DNA from: an uncultured Lentisphaeraceae bacterium
GTDB lineage: Bacteria > Verrucomicrobiota > Kiritimatiellia > RFP12 > DVOR01
Assembly: GCA_937892925.1 (NCBI GenBank)
Contig: CALBHX010000083.1
Coordinates: 1-44,745, forward strand
Reading direction: 5' to 3'
DNA length: 44,745 nucleotides
Shown here piece by piece: positions 23,539 through 31,492 of this stretch. The notes under the pieces are model-generated. The model saw only the letters and a list, made by a program, of their open reading frames with translations. It did no database searches and was not told where the DNA came from. The translations under genes were made by a program, and so were the position numbers. Numbering within the stretch: position 1 is the stretch's first letter; every line of letters starts with the position of its first letter.

Positions 23539-24565
23539 GCAGGACGCCCGCTTCCTTCTGCGCGCCGTTGCACTGGCTGAGGCCTATGTGGGGCAAACGG
23601 CGCCCAACCCCGCCGTGGGTGCGGTCTGCGTCCGCGATGGGCGTATTCTAGGAGAGGGTGCGCATCATCGGGCAGGCGAACCGCATGCGGAGGTCAATGC
23701 CTTGGCTGCCTGTCGGGAAGACCCCGCAGGAGCCACGCTTTACGTAACCCTTGAACCGTGTTCCACTACAGGACGGACGCCGCCCTGCTGCGATTTGATT
23801 CGCGCTCGCCGCCTGAAACGGGTGGTTATGGGGTGCCTTGATCCGAATCCGCGCCATGCGGGGCGAGCCGTGGAGCTGCTCCGCCGCGCGGGAATTCAGG
23901 CAGACGTGGCAGAAGGAGAGGTGCATCGCCGTTGTCTTGAGCTGATCGCTCCCTTTGCTAAGGCCATGACGCTCGGGCTGCCTTACCTGCGCTTGAAATT
24001 GGCGCTCACACTCGATGGGTTTATTGCCGATGCGGCCGGTTCTTCCCGGTGGATTACCGGACCGGAAACCTATGCTTGGGTGCAACAGCAGCGTGCCCGC
24101 GTGGATGCCGTAATGGTCGGTGCGGGCACCGTGCGGGCAGACCACCCTTCGCTTCAGCCGCACCTGCCTGGCGCCCCCCGGAAGATCCGTGTGTTGGTGG
24201 ATCGTGCTCACGCGATAGACCCTGCGGAAGTGGATGATCACACGTGGGTGGCCTCGCGCGATTTGGGTTATGACGGGCAGGATCTTCGGGCCATGCTTCG
24301 AACGCTTTGTGCCCGCGGTGTACGGGATGTTTTGTGTGAGGGCGGGGGAAAGCTTGCCGGGGCGTTGTTGGAAGCTGGACTGGTGGATGAACTGGTGTTG
24401 ATTTATGCACCCAAGGTGCTAGGTGTGGGCGCCCGTCCCGGGTTTGGTTTGGCGCCGCGTGCGTTGGCGCAGGCGATGACGTTCACTCCGGTGGAACGGC
24501 AGACACTGGGGGTGGACACGCTGCTTCGGTTGCGCCCGCTTACCTCCGCGCTCCGGTCTCGATGA
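23531..24565 (+). CDS. ribD: Bifunctional riboflavin deaminase/reductase
   Basis: RibD deaminates the pyrimidine product of GTP cyclohydrolase II and then reduces its ribosyl side chain. The 344-residue protein has the N-terminal deaminase with PNPAVGAV, GEPHAEVNALAAC (zinc His and catalytic Glu, residues about 48-60) and LEPCSTTGRTPPCCDLI (zinc Cys, about 74-90). The C-terminal reductase has RLKLALTLDGFIAD, SRWITGPE, VDAVMVGAGTVRADHPSL and LCEGGGKLAGALL. Other rib genes are not in the window. No clear ribosome-binding site precedes the ATG, which lies inside the preceding lipoprotein gene, so translation may be coupled. Confidence 0.97.
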   Translation: MNEQDARFLLRAVALAEAYVGQTAPNPAVGAVCVRDGRILGEGAHHRAGEPHAEVNALAACREDPAGATLYVTLEPCSTTGRTPPCCDLIRARRLKRVVMGCLDPNPRHAGRAVELLRRAGIQADVAEGEVHRRCLELIAPFAKAMTLGLPYLRLKLALTLDGFIADAAGSSRWITGPETYAWVQQQRARVDAVMVGAGTVRADHPSLQPHLPGAPRKIRVLVDRAHAIDPAEVDDHTWVASRDLGYDGQDLRAMLRTLCARGVRDVLCEGGGKLAGALLEAGLVDELVLIYAPKVLGVGARPGFGLAPRALAQAMTFTPVERQTLGVDTLLRLRPLTSALRSR

Positions 24566-24588
24566 GGGGCGTGGATGGCTCTTGAAAG

Positions 24589-24622
24589 GCGAACGGGCTC
24601 CGCAGCTGCGGAGCCCGTTCGC
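24589..24622. terminator. 34-nt perfect palindrome, bidirectional terminator
   Basis: The half-site GCGAACGGGCTCCGCAG is followed directly by its exact reverse complement, giving a 17-bp stem with no unpaired spacer. It lies between the convergent ribD and slyX. A T-rich stretch (read on the minus strand: CTTTCAAG) follows on one side and TTGGG on the other, so termination is likely stronger for the minus strand. Confidence 0.85.
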
Positions 24623-24648
24623 TTGGGAAACAAGCCTTGATTTGTTGC

Positions 24649-24861
24649 TTAATAATGCGGAGGCGGCACTTCTTCTGTTAGCGGGCGGATGCTGTCCGGC
24701 ACGGCATGGCGCGCCTCATGTGCTTCAAGCCGCCGCGACAAGAGCTCCACCAATCGGTTCAGGCGAAGAATTTCTCCGCTCAGATCATCCATCAGCCGCT
24801 CCTGCCGTGCGAGGAGCGACTCCAATTCAATGATTCGAGCTTCCAGCGGCTCCGCATTCAT
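24649..24861 (-). CDS. slyX: SlyX family protein
   Basis: The 70-residue product is a coiled coil with leucines at heptad positions (ARIIELESLLARQERLMDDL, SGEILRLNRLVELLSRRLE). It ends in EVPPPHY, the proline-proline-His-Tyr tail that marks SlyX proteins. The family's function is unknown. Its ATG overlaps the tsaE stop by 4 bp, so it is the last gene of the nifU-like/tsaE/slyX transcript. Confidence 0.88.
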   Translation of the reverse strand: MNAEPLEARIIELESLLARQERLMDDLSGEILRLNRLVELLSRRLEAHEARHAVPDSIRPLTEEVPPPHY

Positions 24862-25334
24862 GGCTGCGCCCCTGCGGCAGTCGGGCGGGGAAAACGGATG
24901 TCTTCTTCAAACCACTCGGCGTGTCGCTCGTTGTTTTCCAAATGAGTTAGATGCAGGCGCAGCCGTTTGGGCAGCTCCAAATCCAGAACCGTTTGTGCCC
25001 GCTCCGGCCATTCAATGGCCAACCGGGCGCCGCGCTCCAGAGCATCCTCCAGCCCAAGGTCATACAACCCCATGGGTGAGGCCAGGCGATAGAGGTCAAA
25101 GTGAATCAGCTTTTCGCCTGTGGGCAGCGGATATTCGTTGGCCAGGGCAAAGGTTGGGCTGGTAACGGTGCGTGTGATGCCATACACCCGCGCCAGTGCC
25201 TGAACGAAAGTGGTTTTTCCAGCTCCCAGGTCGCCGGTTAGGAAAAGCGCCCCTCCCGGCGCGAGACACGGCGCGAGCTCGGCCGCGAGGGCGGCCGTGT
25301 CAGCCAGTGTTCGCAACGCCCGGGAATGAGGCAT
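24858..25334 (-). CDS. tsaE: tRNA threonylcarbamoyladenosine biosynthesis ATPase TsaE
   Basis: TsaE is the ATPase of the TsaBDE complex that makes t6A37 in ANN-decoding tRNAs. The 158 residues contain the Walker A FLTGDLGAGKTTFVQALAR (about residues 31-49), VTSPTFALANEYP (about 58-70), HFDLYRLASPMGLYDLGLED (about 78-97) and LAIEWPERA. All are standard for the family. It begins 4 nt after the NifU-like gene ends and overlaps slyX by 4 bp. Confidence 0.96.
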   Translation of the reverse strand: MPHSRALRTLADTAALAAELAPCLAPGGALFLTGDLGAGKTTFVQALARVYGITRTVTSPTFALANEYPLPTGEKLIHFDLYRLASPMGLYDLGLEDALERGARLAIEWPERAQTVLDLELPKRLRLHLTHLENNERHAEWFEEDIRFPRPTAAGAQP

Positions 25335-25338
25335 GAGA

Positions 25339-25569
25339 TTACATCACGCGCTCAACGGTGATCTCTGGGTCGATCTCCTCGCGGAGTACTCGCTCAATGC
25401 CGCTCTTGAGCGTCATCATGGCATGGGGGCAGCACCCGCACGCTCCGCGCAGGCGCAGATGAACCGTTTTCCCCTCAATGTCAATCAGCTCCAAATCGCC
25501 GCCGTCAGCTTGCAGCATCCCGCGCAGATCATTCAGTTTCGCAGAAATGCGTTCATTCAGTTCCGTCAT
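25339..25569 (-). CDS. NifU-like C-terminal domain Fe-S scaffold protein
   Basis: The 76-residue stand-alone NifU C-terminal domain has LRGMLQADGGDLELIDIEGK and the cluster-binding motif GACGCCPHAMMTLKSGIERV, with the CxxC pair (Cys-Gly-Cys-Cys context) that holds a labile Fe-S cluster. Length and motif match Nfu-type proteins that deliver clusters to apo-enzymes. AAGGAG lies upstream of the ATG on the minus strand, and a TATACT (reverse of 25595-25600) could be the promoter -10 for this three-gene operon. Confidence 0.93.
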   Translation of the reverse strand: MTELNERISAKLNDLRGMLQADGGDLELIDIEGKTVHLRLRGACGCCPHAMMTLKSGIERVLREEIDPEITVERVM

Positions 25570-26080
25570 AATCGTTGACTCCTTTCGGCATGCAAGTATA
25601 CCAAAAGTATGGATGCACCGTTATGGCTTACACGTTGGGATAGGGGTAGAAAAGAATCGGGGCGGAGAATGGCGCTTTGGATTCGTCTCAAACCAGCCTC
25701 GAGTCTGCCACCAGGCCAGGGCAAGTTTGCCGCGAACGTGGGGCGGCCCGAGGTCTTCTCCGTTTCGGCTGCCGCACTGCACGGATTGAGCATACGAAAT
25801 GAGAGACTGCTTGGCGTTTACGGCGAGTGTGTGGATGGGGAGGATTTATTATATGATGTGGGAAAATGTGTTTTCCGTGCCGAGATTTCCTAGGTGCGGC
25901 GGAATGAGTGCAGGCAAAGGCAGCCGTTAAACTGGCGAGGGCGGTTATTTACGTGGCGTTTTCCGCACTGCCGAATGGGGCGGGGCTGCGAATTGGACGG
26001 CTTACGGTCAGTTCCGGCAGACAACGAAGAACGCTGCCGTGTTCTGTGTACGATTTTTTATAAAAAAGAGAAACTGTTTC
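25570..26080. other. 511-bp intergenic region between divergent operons
   Basis: Apart from the likely minus-strand promoter at 25595-25600, I find no supported gene. Two open frames (25609-25893 and 25894-26112, plus strand) lack ribosome-binding sites and recognisable products. The right part (26045-26110) becomes strongly AT-rich and leads into the promoter of the PEP-CTERM operon. Confidence 0.55.
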
Positions 26081-26110
26081 TTGACAGAAGTTTTTGGAAA
26101 GCGGTACACT
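26081..26110 (+). promoter_or_regulatory. Strong promoter of the PEP-CTERM operon
   Basis: A perfect -35 TTGACA (26081-26086) is followed 18 bp later by TACACT (26105-26110). The upstream 40 bp are A/T-rich, like an UP element. The first start codon is at 26209, leaving a leader of about 90 nt. Confidence 0.85.
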
Positions 26111-26208
26111 AGGTGCCGTACAGATGGGAGAAGCCCATTGACAGGATTCGTTCCATGTGTTTCCGCATGTGCGGCAATGAGGCTCGTTGGACGTATAAGG
26201 AGACGAAA

Positions 26209-26937
26209 ATGAAAGTAACAGTTGCAATGCTCGCCGGATTGATGGCTGCGGGGTTTCTTTCGGCAGCTTCGGTTACCGGGAACAATCATGCGGTGGTGGT
26301 TCAGAAAGAGATCCGTGCCAGCAGCACCGGGTGGCAGTTTATTTGTGTGCCTGTGAATGCATTTGACATCACCGGCGGCACGGGTGGCTCCATTGACGTG
26401 ACGTCCCTTTTCCCCACGTCCATTTACAACGAAGGTGCTCAGATTTCCATTCTCGCTGAGGATGGAACGTTTGGCGGCAAGCCGAATTACACGCTGACCA
26501 TGCAGGATGGTGCGTTGACTTGGGTTCAGACCGAAGGCGCGGCGGCGCTCAAACCGGGCGATATTCTTTGGCTTAAGAATGGTGGCACGACCGGTGCTGA
26601 GGAATCAGACGTTTCTACGCAATCGGGCGATACTGCGGCCGCAGAAACACAGATCACCTATTGCGGCCAGGCGCGCACGCGCACGGCGCCTGCTCGCGGA
26701 ACCTCCGGCGCCATGACGCCGATGAAGAATGACGGTGCTGAGGCAATCGGTCTGAGTGACATTGTAGAGGGCGGCCCCCAGACCGGAGATCAGGTGCTGG
26801 TGATCAAGGCCGGCTCTGCTAACTATCTTCGCTATCGCCGCACCAAGACGGCGTGGAAAGCCCCGGATGGCACCACGATCGCCGATACAGAGAAGCCGAT
26901 TCTCGCCGGTGAAGCCTTTTACTATTACGCCAAGTAA
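26209..26937 (+). CDS. Secreted protein of unknown function, first gene of PEP-CTERM operon
   Basis: The 242-residue protein has a signal peptide (MKVTVAMLAGLMAAGFLSAA) and a strand-rich body. Its first blocks are VVVQKEIRASSTGWQFICVP, TSLFPTSIYNEGAQI and LKPGDILWLKNGG. A second half contains QTGDQVLVIKAGSANYLRYR and it ends ILAGEAFYYYAK with no anchor. The 'PGDILWL' and 'GEAFYYY' elements suggest two similar beta units. I do not recognise the family. AAGGAG is placed 7 nt before the ATG. Two PEP-CTERM genes follow at 11 bp and 28 bp spacing, so all three are likely made and exported together. Confidence 0.75.
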   Translation: MKVTVAMLAGLMAAGFLSAASVTGNNHAVVVQKEIRASSTGWQFICVPVNAFDITGGTGGSIDVTSLFPTSIYNEGAQISILAEDGTFGGKPNYTLTMQDGALTWVQTEGAAALKPGDILWLKNGGTTGAEESDVSTQSGDTAAAETQITYCGQARTRTAPARGTSGAMTPMKNDGAEAIGLSDIVEGGPQTGDQVLVIKAGSANYLRYRRTKTAWKAPDGTTIADTEKPILAGEAFYYYAK

Positions 26938-26948
26938 GGATGGCGCAC

Positions 26949-27533
26949 ATGAAAACGCTATTGGCATTGATGACGGTTTCTGCCGTTGCGGCGCTTCAGG
27001 CCGTAACGGTGTCGTGGAATCTCCCGAACAGTGATGCAGATGCAGGCTGGGTGAGCGAGATCGGAAGTATCTACTTCGTTTATTCCGAAACAGCGGTGAC
27101 GGACTATGCGTCTATGTACACAAATACAAGCGGCGCTACTGCGGCTTCCGGGTATACGAAGTCCACGTCTGCCTCGTTTGATACGGCAGCGGAAGTGGGC
27201 GGCACGGCAGCTGCCGCGAATGGATACTTCAGCGATACTAAGCTGGATGGTGTAACAACCGGTTTCTACTATGTCTTCGTGGTGAACAAAAATGATCCCG
27301 CGCAGTGGGCAGTGGCCGGCGGTAAGAGTTATGTGGCCGGCGGCACCAATGGCATCTATAAGGATAATGTGGCCGGCGGCTCTGCAGGCAGCATTCCGGA
27401 AGCCGGAGAGTACATCGATCTTGAAGCCTTTTTGGGCGGCACGTGGGCTGCGCCGCAGGCTCCGGAGCCGACGGCGTTAGCGCTGCTTGCTTTGGGTGTT
27501 GCGGGGCTGGCGCTTCGCCGCCGTGTGAAATAA
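26949..27533 (+). CDS. PEP-CTERM sorting-domain protein
   Basis: The 194-residue protein has a signal peptide (MKTLLALMTVSAVAALQA) and a Ser/Thr/Gly/Ala-rich extracellular part opening with VTVSWNLPNSDADAGWVSEI. It ends in a PEP-CTERM tail: PEP at residue about 172, a hydrophobic segment ALALLALGVAGLA, and LRRRVK. In known systems an exosortase cleaves at PEP and the protein is displayed or released. No exosortase gene is in the window. The ATG at 26949 is preferred to one at 26940 because AAGGA (26936-26940) is then 8 nt upstream. Confidence 0.9.
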   Translation: MKTLLALMTVSAVAALQAVTVSWNLPNSDADAGWVSEIGSIYFVYSETAVTDYASMYTNTSGATAASGYTKSTSASFDTAAEVGGTAAAANGYFSDTKLDGVTTGFYYVFVVNKNDPAQWAVAGGKSYVAGGTNGIYKDNVAGGSAGSIPEAGEYIDLEAFLGGTWAAPQAPEPTALALLALGVAGLALRRRVK

Positions 27534-27561
27534 GACCGTTTGTTGTGAAGGAAGGGTGAGA

Positions 27562-28092
27562 ATGAAAAAAGTCTTTTTAATGTTCGCAATGGTTGGGTTG
27601 GCCGCCTGTTTGCAGGCCGTGGCGCTCAACTGGACGGCTCCTGTGGATGCCGATTGGGGCACGAAGGTGACGGGCGGCGCATTGATTTACACCGAGACCG
27701 TTGATTCCTCTGCAAATGCGGATGCGTTGCTGGCTCTGGCCAAGAGCGGGACGGCCTATGAGGGCTATACAAACGTGACGGATGCATCGGGTTCATCGGA
27801 GTGGAGCTTCGACGCCAGTGATGGGGATGTGGATCGCTGGACGGCAGTCACCAGTAAGTCGGAGACAGGCACTTACTTCCTTGTACTCTTTGATGATGCA
27901 GGGAATTATGCTATAGGGCAGATGAATGCTTCGGACTTGAAGGACTCTTGGACGTCTGATGTGGGTCCTGGGACGGGCACATATACGCCCTATGCGCCGG
28001 AGTTTACAGGAACGTTGGTTCCAGAGCCGACGGCGTTGGTGCTGCTTGCGCTCGGCGTGGCCGGGTTGGCGCTTCGCCGTCGCGCAGTCTGA
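27562..28092 (+). CDS. PEP-CTERM sorting-domain protein (paralogue of upstream gene)
   Basis: The 176-residue protein has a signal peptide (MKKVFLMFAMVGLAACLQA) and begins VALNWTAPVDADWGTKVTGG. This start resembles that of the preceding gene product, which begins VTVSWNLPNSDADAGW. The C-terminus is PEP at about residue 154, ALVLLALGVAGLALRRRAV, almost the same tail as its neighbour. The two are probably diverged tandem duplicates. GAAGGAAGG lies upstream of the ATG. A strong terminator follows 28 bp after the stop. Confidence 0.9.
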   Translation: MKKVFLMFAMVGLAACLQAVALNWTAPVDADWGTKVTGGALIYTETVDSSANADALLALAKSGTAYEGYTNVTDASGSSEWSFDASDGDVDRWTAVTSKSETGTYFLVLFDDAGNYAIGQMNASDLKDSWTSDVGPGTGTYTPYAPEFTGTLVPEPTALVLLALGVAGLALRRRAV

Positions 28093-28120
28093 AGCCGGTT
28101 TTTGAGCCGAGGAATATGAC

Positions 28121-28152
28121 ATGGCAGGGCGAATTCTCGCCCTGCCATTTTG
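28121..28152 (+). terminator. Rho-independent terminator of the PEP-CTERM operon
   Basis: A perfect 12-bp stem, ATGGCAGGGCGA / TCGCCCTGCCAT, with a 4-nt ATTC loop, is followed by TTTGTTG. It closes the transcript started at 26081. Confidence 0.92.
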
Positions 28153-28295
28153 TTGCAGCGAGAATCACCGGATATTGTTTGTATGATTCCGGGGGTGTTT
28201 TGTGAGCTATTCTTTGCTTGTGTTATCCCTATGTGATGTGTGTGGCGAGGAAAGCGGGAGGGTGTTTTAAGGGTGCCAGGAAACTTGGGGGCGGT

Positions 28296-28899
28296 TCAGA
28301 CGAGTGCCTTAGGTGGTAGGCTTGCTCGGGAAGTTGGGTGTTCAGGAAATAGGCCAGACTCCGGGAGCAATGACACGCCCGGCATCGCTCCAGCCAAGAT
28401 AATCCAAAAGCATATCGTAGGGGAGGGAGAGGGGGCGTTCTTCCTTTTCTGAATGGTTGCATAAGTCATGAGAAGGCAGCCCTTTTTTGGGGAGTGAAGG
28501 GAACCATTGAGGGTATACGGTCGATTGCGGTCTTTAATCTGTGCCGAGAATCCGAAGTAATACATGGGTGTGGAGAAGACCACGCAGTCTGCCCGTACGA
28601 GACGGGGGCGAAGGTTTTTCTCAAAGGCCTCTTTGAAGATGCAGAGGCCGTTTATGCCGCAGCTATTGCACCCGGTACAGGGGCGGACATGTTTAAATGC
28701 AGCATCGAAATGTGAGACGGTGTGTCCGGCTTCGGCGGTGCCGCGAATGAAGTGTTCGGCAAGGGTGTTGGAGTTGCCTTTAAGACGTGGGCTTCCGGTG
28801 ATGACAAGGATGTTTCATGGCGAGGAGCTTGAGTAGGACTGGCAGGGCACTGCTGAGGGTGGCTGCGCAGGCGGCGGTGAGAAAGGCGCGGCGTTTCAT
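28296..28899 (-). pseudogene. Frameshifted flavodoxin-like NAD(P)H/FMN oxidoreductase
   Basis: On the minus strand an ATG at 28899 opens a Tat/Sec-like signal (MKRRAFLTAACAATLSSALP). At 28813-28815, in an AAA run, the frame shifts. In the next frame NILVITGSPRLKGNSNTLAE, then CTGCNSCGINGLC and VVFSTPMYYFGFSAQIKDRN read as a typical flavodoxin-fold/iron-sulfur-flavoprotein-type reductase. A second shift between 28420 and 28450 is followed by LPYDMLLDYLGWSDAGRVIA. A third near 28345-28355 precedes FLNTQLPEQAYHL. So one ancestral gene of about 200 codons is now split over three shifts. The conserved residues on each side suggest recent loss. It lies next to another pseudogene in the same orientation. 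Confidence 0.88.
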
Positions 28900-29025
28900 G
28901 GCTGGTAGCGTTTGGCGGAATGGGGAGTTTTTGGATATAGCGCCACCCGTTGAGCCCTGTGAGCGCTCGGAAGCGCTGCATTTTCTTGTGCGGGAAAACG
29001 CGTTGGCTGGTGCGGCAAGCGTCAG
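28900..29025. other. Spacer between two pseudogenes
   Basis: 126 bp separate the flavodoxin-like pseudogene start from the aldo/keto reductase stop. I see no gene, terminator or clear promoter here. Confidence 0.5.
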
Positions 29026-30128
29026 CTAGGAGTGGTCAATTTGAGCTTCGATGGCGGCGTTGGTGCGGTGCCCCATGAGGGGAATGCGTGTACAGGCCGT
29101 ATCGAAGGCGTGGAGTTCTTCCGGGGTGAGGCGGGCGTTTTTGGCTCCCAGGAGCTCGCGGAGGTGGGTGGGGTTGGTAGTGCCAGGGATGGGGACAATC
29201 CAGGGGTGGCGGGAGAGGATTCAGGCCAGGGAGAATTGTACGGGGGTGAGGTTTTTGCGTGCCCCGCCCATTGGCGGACAAGGGAGAGGAAGGGTTCATT
29301 GTGTTTGAGCGCTTCCGGCGTGAAGCGCGGCAGGACGGCGCGTCGATCGGGTAGGGCAAAGCGGCTTTCGGGGGAGAAGCGCCCGGTGAGATAGCCGCGG
29401 CCAATGGGGGCGTAGGCCACGAACCCGATGCCGAGCGCTTGAAGGGTGGGAAAGATTTTGGTTTCCGGTTCCCGCCACCAGATGGCGTATTCGCTTTCTA
29501 CGGCGGAGAGGGGCTGAACCGCATGTGCGCGGCGGATGGTGGAGGCAGAGGCCTCGGATAGCCCCCACCGAAGCACCTTTCCTTCGCGGATGAGCTTGCC
29601 AACGGTTTCGGCAACGGTTTCAATAGGGGTAGCCGGATCTACGCGATGCTGAAAGAGAAGATCGATATGGTCGGTGCGCAGGCGTTTAAGGGATCCTTCT
29701 ACGGCGCGCCGAAGGTGATCGGGCTGGCTGTTGAGCGTGCCGGTGCCTTCTTCCACGGCAAAGCCGAACTTTGTTTCGATGTTGACTTGGTTTCGGATGG
29801 GGTGAAGTGCTTCGCCGAGCCAAGCCTCGCTTACGCGCATCCCATAGATTTCGGCAGTATCGAAGAGGGTGACGCCGGCATCGGCGGCCTGGCGGATGAG
29901 CCGTAGAATGTCGGCTTTTTCACTTATTTGCCCGTAGTAGCCTACGGGGCAGGAGTCTACGCATCCCAGGCCGATGCAGGAGACACGCATGGAACGGAGG
30001 CTTCGGGTTTCCCATAAAGGCACGTTTGGCGCGGCGGAGGGTGGGCTGCAGAGGGGGCGGGCGGAGGTTCCAACAGCCGCGCCGAGAAGAGATTTAAGGA
30101 AGATGCGTCCGGGTTCATGGGGGCACAT
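29026..30128 (-). pseudogene. Aldo/keto reductase with frameshift and nonsense codon
   Basis: From about residue 45 the minus-strand frame reads as a typical aldo/keto reductase: VSCIGLGC, GVTLFDTAEIYG (catalytic Asp-Tyr), ETKFGF, RLRTDHIDLLFQHRVDPATP, GLSEASASTIRRAHAVQPLS and GIGFVAYAPIGRGYLTGRFS. After VRQWA, at about 29257-29266, the family sequence continues in another frame (RKNLTPVQFSLA). It then meets a TGA at 29223-29221 where a Trp is expected (SLAW), and resumes as ILSRHPWIVPIPGTTNP to a TAG at 29028-29026. The uninterrupted frame ends instead in an unrelated Pro-rich tail at 29022. The N-terminus (FLKSLLGAAVG) resembles a Tat-type signal, also in poor shape. Confidence 0.88.
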
Positions 30129-30170
30129 GCGGGGGTGGATGAAAGGCTTTGAATGGGCGCAGAGAGGGGG

Positions 30171-31223
30171 TTATTCTTTTGTTGCGGCTGCGTAGTCGGC
30201 ATTGGAGACGGGTTCAAGCCAAGTGTTTTTGTTGGCGGCAGGGTTGCATTCGATGGCCAGGTGGGAGAACCAGGAGGCTGGAGCGGCACCGTGCCAGTGA
30301 TCGGTATCCGGAGGGACTTCGACGACATCGCCGGGAAGAAGCTTGCGCGCCGGTTTTCCGCGTTCCTGATAAAAGCCGATGCCGCCCACGGCAATGAGGA
30401 GCTGGCCGCCGGTGTGTCGGTGCCAGTTGTTGCGGCATCCGGGCTCGAATGTGACGTTGGCCGCAGGGGCATTCAGCCGGGTATCGCGGGTGAGGCGGGC
30501 AAGGTAAGATTTGCCGCTGAAGTATTGGGCGTAGGCGGTGTTTTCCTGCCCCACGGGGAAGGGGCTGAGTGTGGGCACGCCGAAGGCATTGCCGGCAACG
30601 GTTTCCAAAATGGCTTGAATGTGCGCTTCGGTGAGGCCGTTTTGCTTGCCGATGCGGATATGGGCGCGGAGCTGGCTTTCTACGCCGGGCATGGCGGCTA
30701 GGGCGGCAATCGTAGCGAGCTCACGGGTACGCCAATCAAGATTGTCGCGCCCGAAGATGTCGCCGAAGAGATGTGCTTTCAGATAGGTATCGATGGCGGG
30801 GGCAAAGTCGAAGAGTGGGCCGGTTACGGGGCGGCCGCAGAGTTTGGTCTGGTTTTCGGTGCCGAAGCGGAGGCTTGATTCATTGGGGAGTGGGGAGGGC
30901 GTACACCCCTGCGTGGTAGGGAGGCCGTTGACGGCGCGTTCGTTGGCCACAGTCATGAGTGCTTGAAGGGCATTGAGACTTCTGGGGAAGCCGCAGTAAG
31001 CGTAAAGTTGAGTAAGGATTTCCTTAAGGTCTTCAAGGGGGATGCCGACATCAAGGGCTTGACGCAGTGCGGGAGTGAGTGCATCGATGTTGCCGCGGGC
31101 GGTTTGGGCGGCGATGGTAATGAGGGTTGCTTCTTTGGGGGTGAGTGGGTGCATGGCGGGGGCAGCCTTTCCGGTTGACAGGGTGAGCAGGGTAATCATG
31201 AGTGTGAAAAAGAGGATTTTCAT
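30171..31223 (-). CDS. Secreted carboxymuconolactone decarboxylase/cupin fusion protein
   Basis: The 350-residue protein has a signal peptide (MKILFFTLMITLLTLSTGKA). Two carboxymuconolactone-decarboxylase-like units follow: LTPKEATLITIAAQTARGNI with LYAYCGFPRSLNALQAL, and LDWRTRELATIAALAAMPGV with AILETVAGNAFGVP. The last is a C-terminal cupin with the metal motif FEPGCRNNWHRHTGGQLLIA and VEVPPDTDHWHGAAP. Only one Cys of the usual AhpD-like CxxC is present, so peroxidase activity is doubtful. It is intact, unlike the two genes downstream. CAGGAG precedes the ATG. A 5' leader of about 210 nt runs from a promoter at 31442-31470. Confidence 0.9.
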   Translation of the reverse strand: MKILFFTLMITLLTLSTGKAAPAMHPLTPKEATLITIAAQTARGNIDALTPALRQALDVGIPLEDLKEILTQLYAYCGFPRSLNALQALMTVANERAVNGLPTTQGCTPSPLPNESSLRFGTENQTKLCGRPVTGPLFDFAPAIDTYLKAHLFGDIFGRDNLDWRTRELATIAALAAMPGVESQLRAHIRIGKQNGLTEAHIQAILETVAGNAFGVPTLSPFPVGQENTAYAQYFSGKSYLARLTRDTRLNAPAANVTFEPGCRNNWHRHTGGQLLIAVGGIGFYQERGKPARKLLPGDVVEVPPDTDHWHGAAPASWFSHLAIECNPAANKNTWLEPVSNADYAAATKE

Positions 31224-31258
31224 GGCGGACTCCTGGGGATTTGGGTTTAGACCGTTGA

Positions 31259-31402
31259 TCAGAAAGACGCTGCAATGGTTGGTTTTGTATCATTGCTGCA
31301 GCGGCTGATTTCGAGATGGCGCTCTTTAAGGGTGGCGCCTGACAGAGACGGTAAAGCCGAGGTGCGGCATCTGAACGTCATGGCTGAGGAGAGGGTGTCC
31401 AT
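31259..31402 (-). CDS. Possible 47-residue leader ORF
   Basis: Within the leader of the decarboxylase/cupin gene, an ATG at 31402 has AAAGGA 9 nt upstream and opens a 47-codon frame ending at 31259. The product (MDTLSSAMTFRCRTSALPSL...) matches nothing I know. It may be a leader peptide, a gene remnant or chance, and I give it low weight. Confidence 0.25.
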   Translation of the reverse strand: MDTLSSAMTFRCRTSALPSLSGATLKERHLEISRCSNDTKPTIAASF

Positions 31403-31441
31403 AGCGTGCGATCCTTTCTCACTGAAGAGGATTTGGGTATT

Positions 31442-31470
31442 ACTATAGCGCGAGAAAATAAGGGGTGCAA
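31442..31470 (-). promoter_or_regulatory. Promoter of the decarboxylase/cupin cluster
   Basis: On the minus strand TTGCAC (31470-31465) is followed by a 17-bp spacer and TATAGT (31447-31442), a near-consensus sigma-70-type promoter. It lies about 22 bp from the LysR-type palindrome at 31493-31507, the usual geometry for activation by a LysR regulator. Confidence 0.8.
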
Positions 31471-31492
31471 ATACTTTGTTTCTATAGGAAAT

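Noticed and set aside
25609..26112. Two consecutive plus-strand frames (94 and 72 codons) upstream of the PEP-CTERM operon
   Set aside because: They have no ribosome-binding site and no recognisable product. The second runs across the -35 and -10 boxes of the operon promoter.
29221..29223. TGA recoded as Trp or selenocysteine in the aldo/keto reductase
   Set aside because: A frameshift is needed in addition, many other genes in the window use TGA as a normal stop, and the position is a Trp in the family. Pseudogenisation explains it better.
28296..30128. Frameshifts as pure sequencing error
   Set aside because: Other genes in the window of similar or greater length are intact, the defects cluster in two adjacent genes, and a nonsense substitution is among them. 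Still, raw reads were not available.
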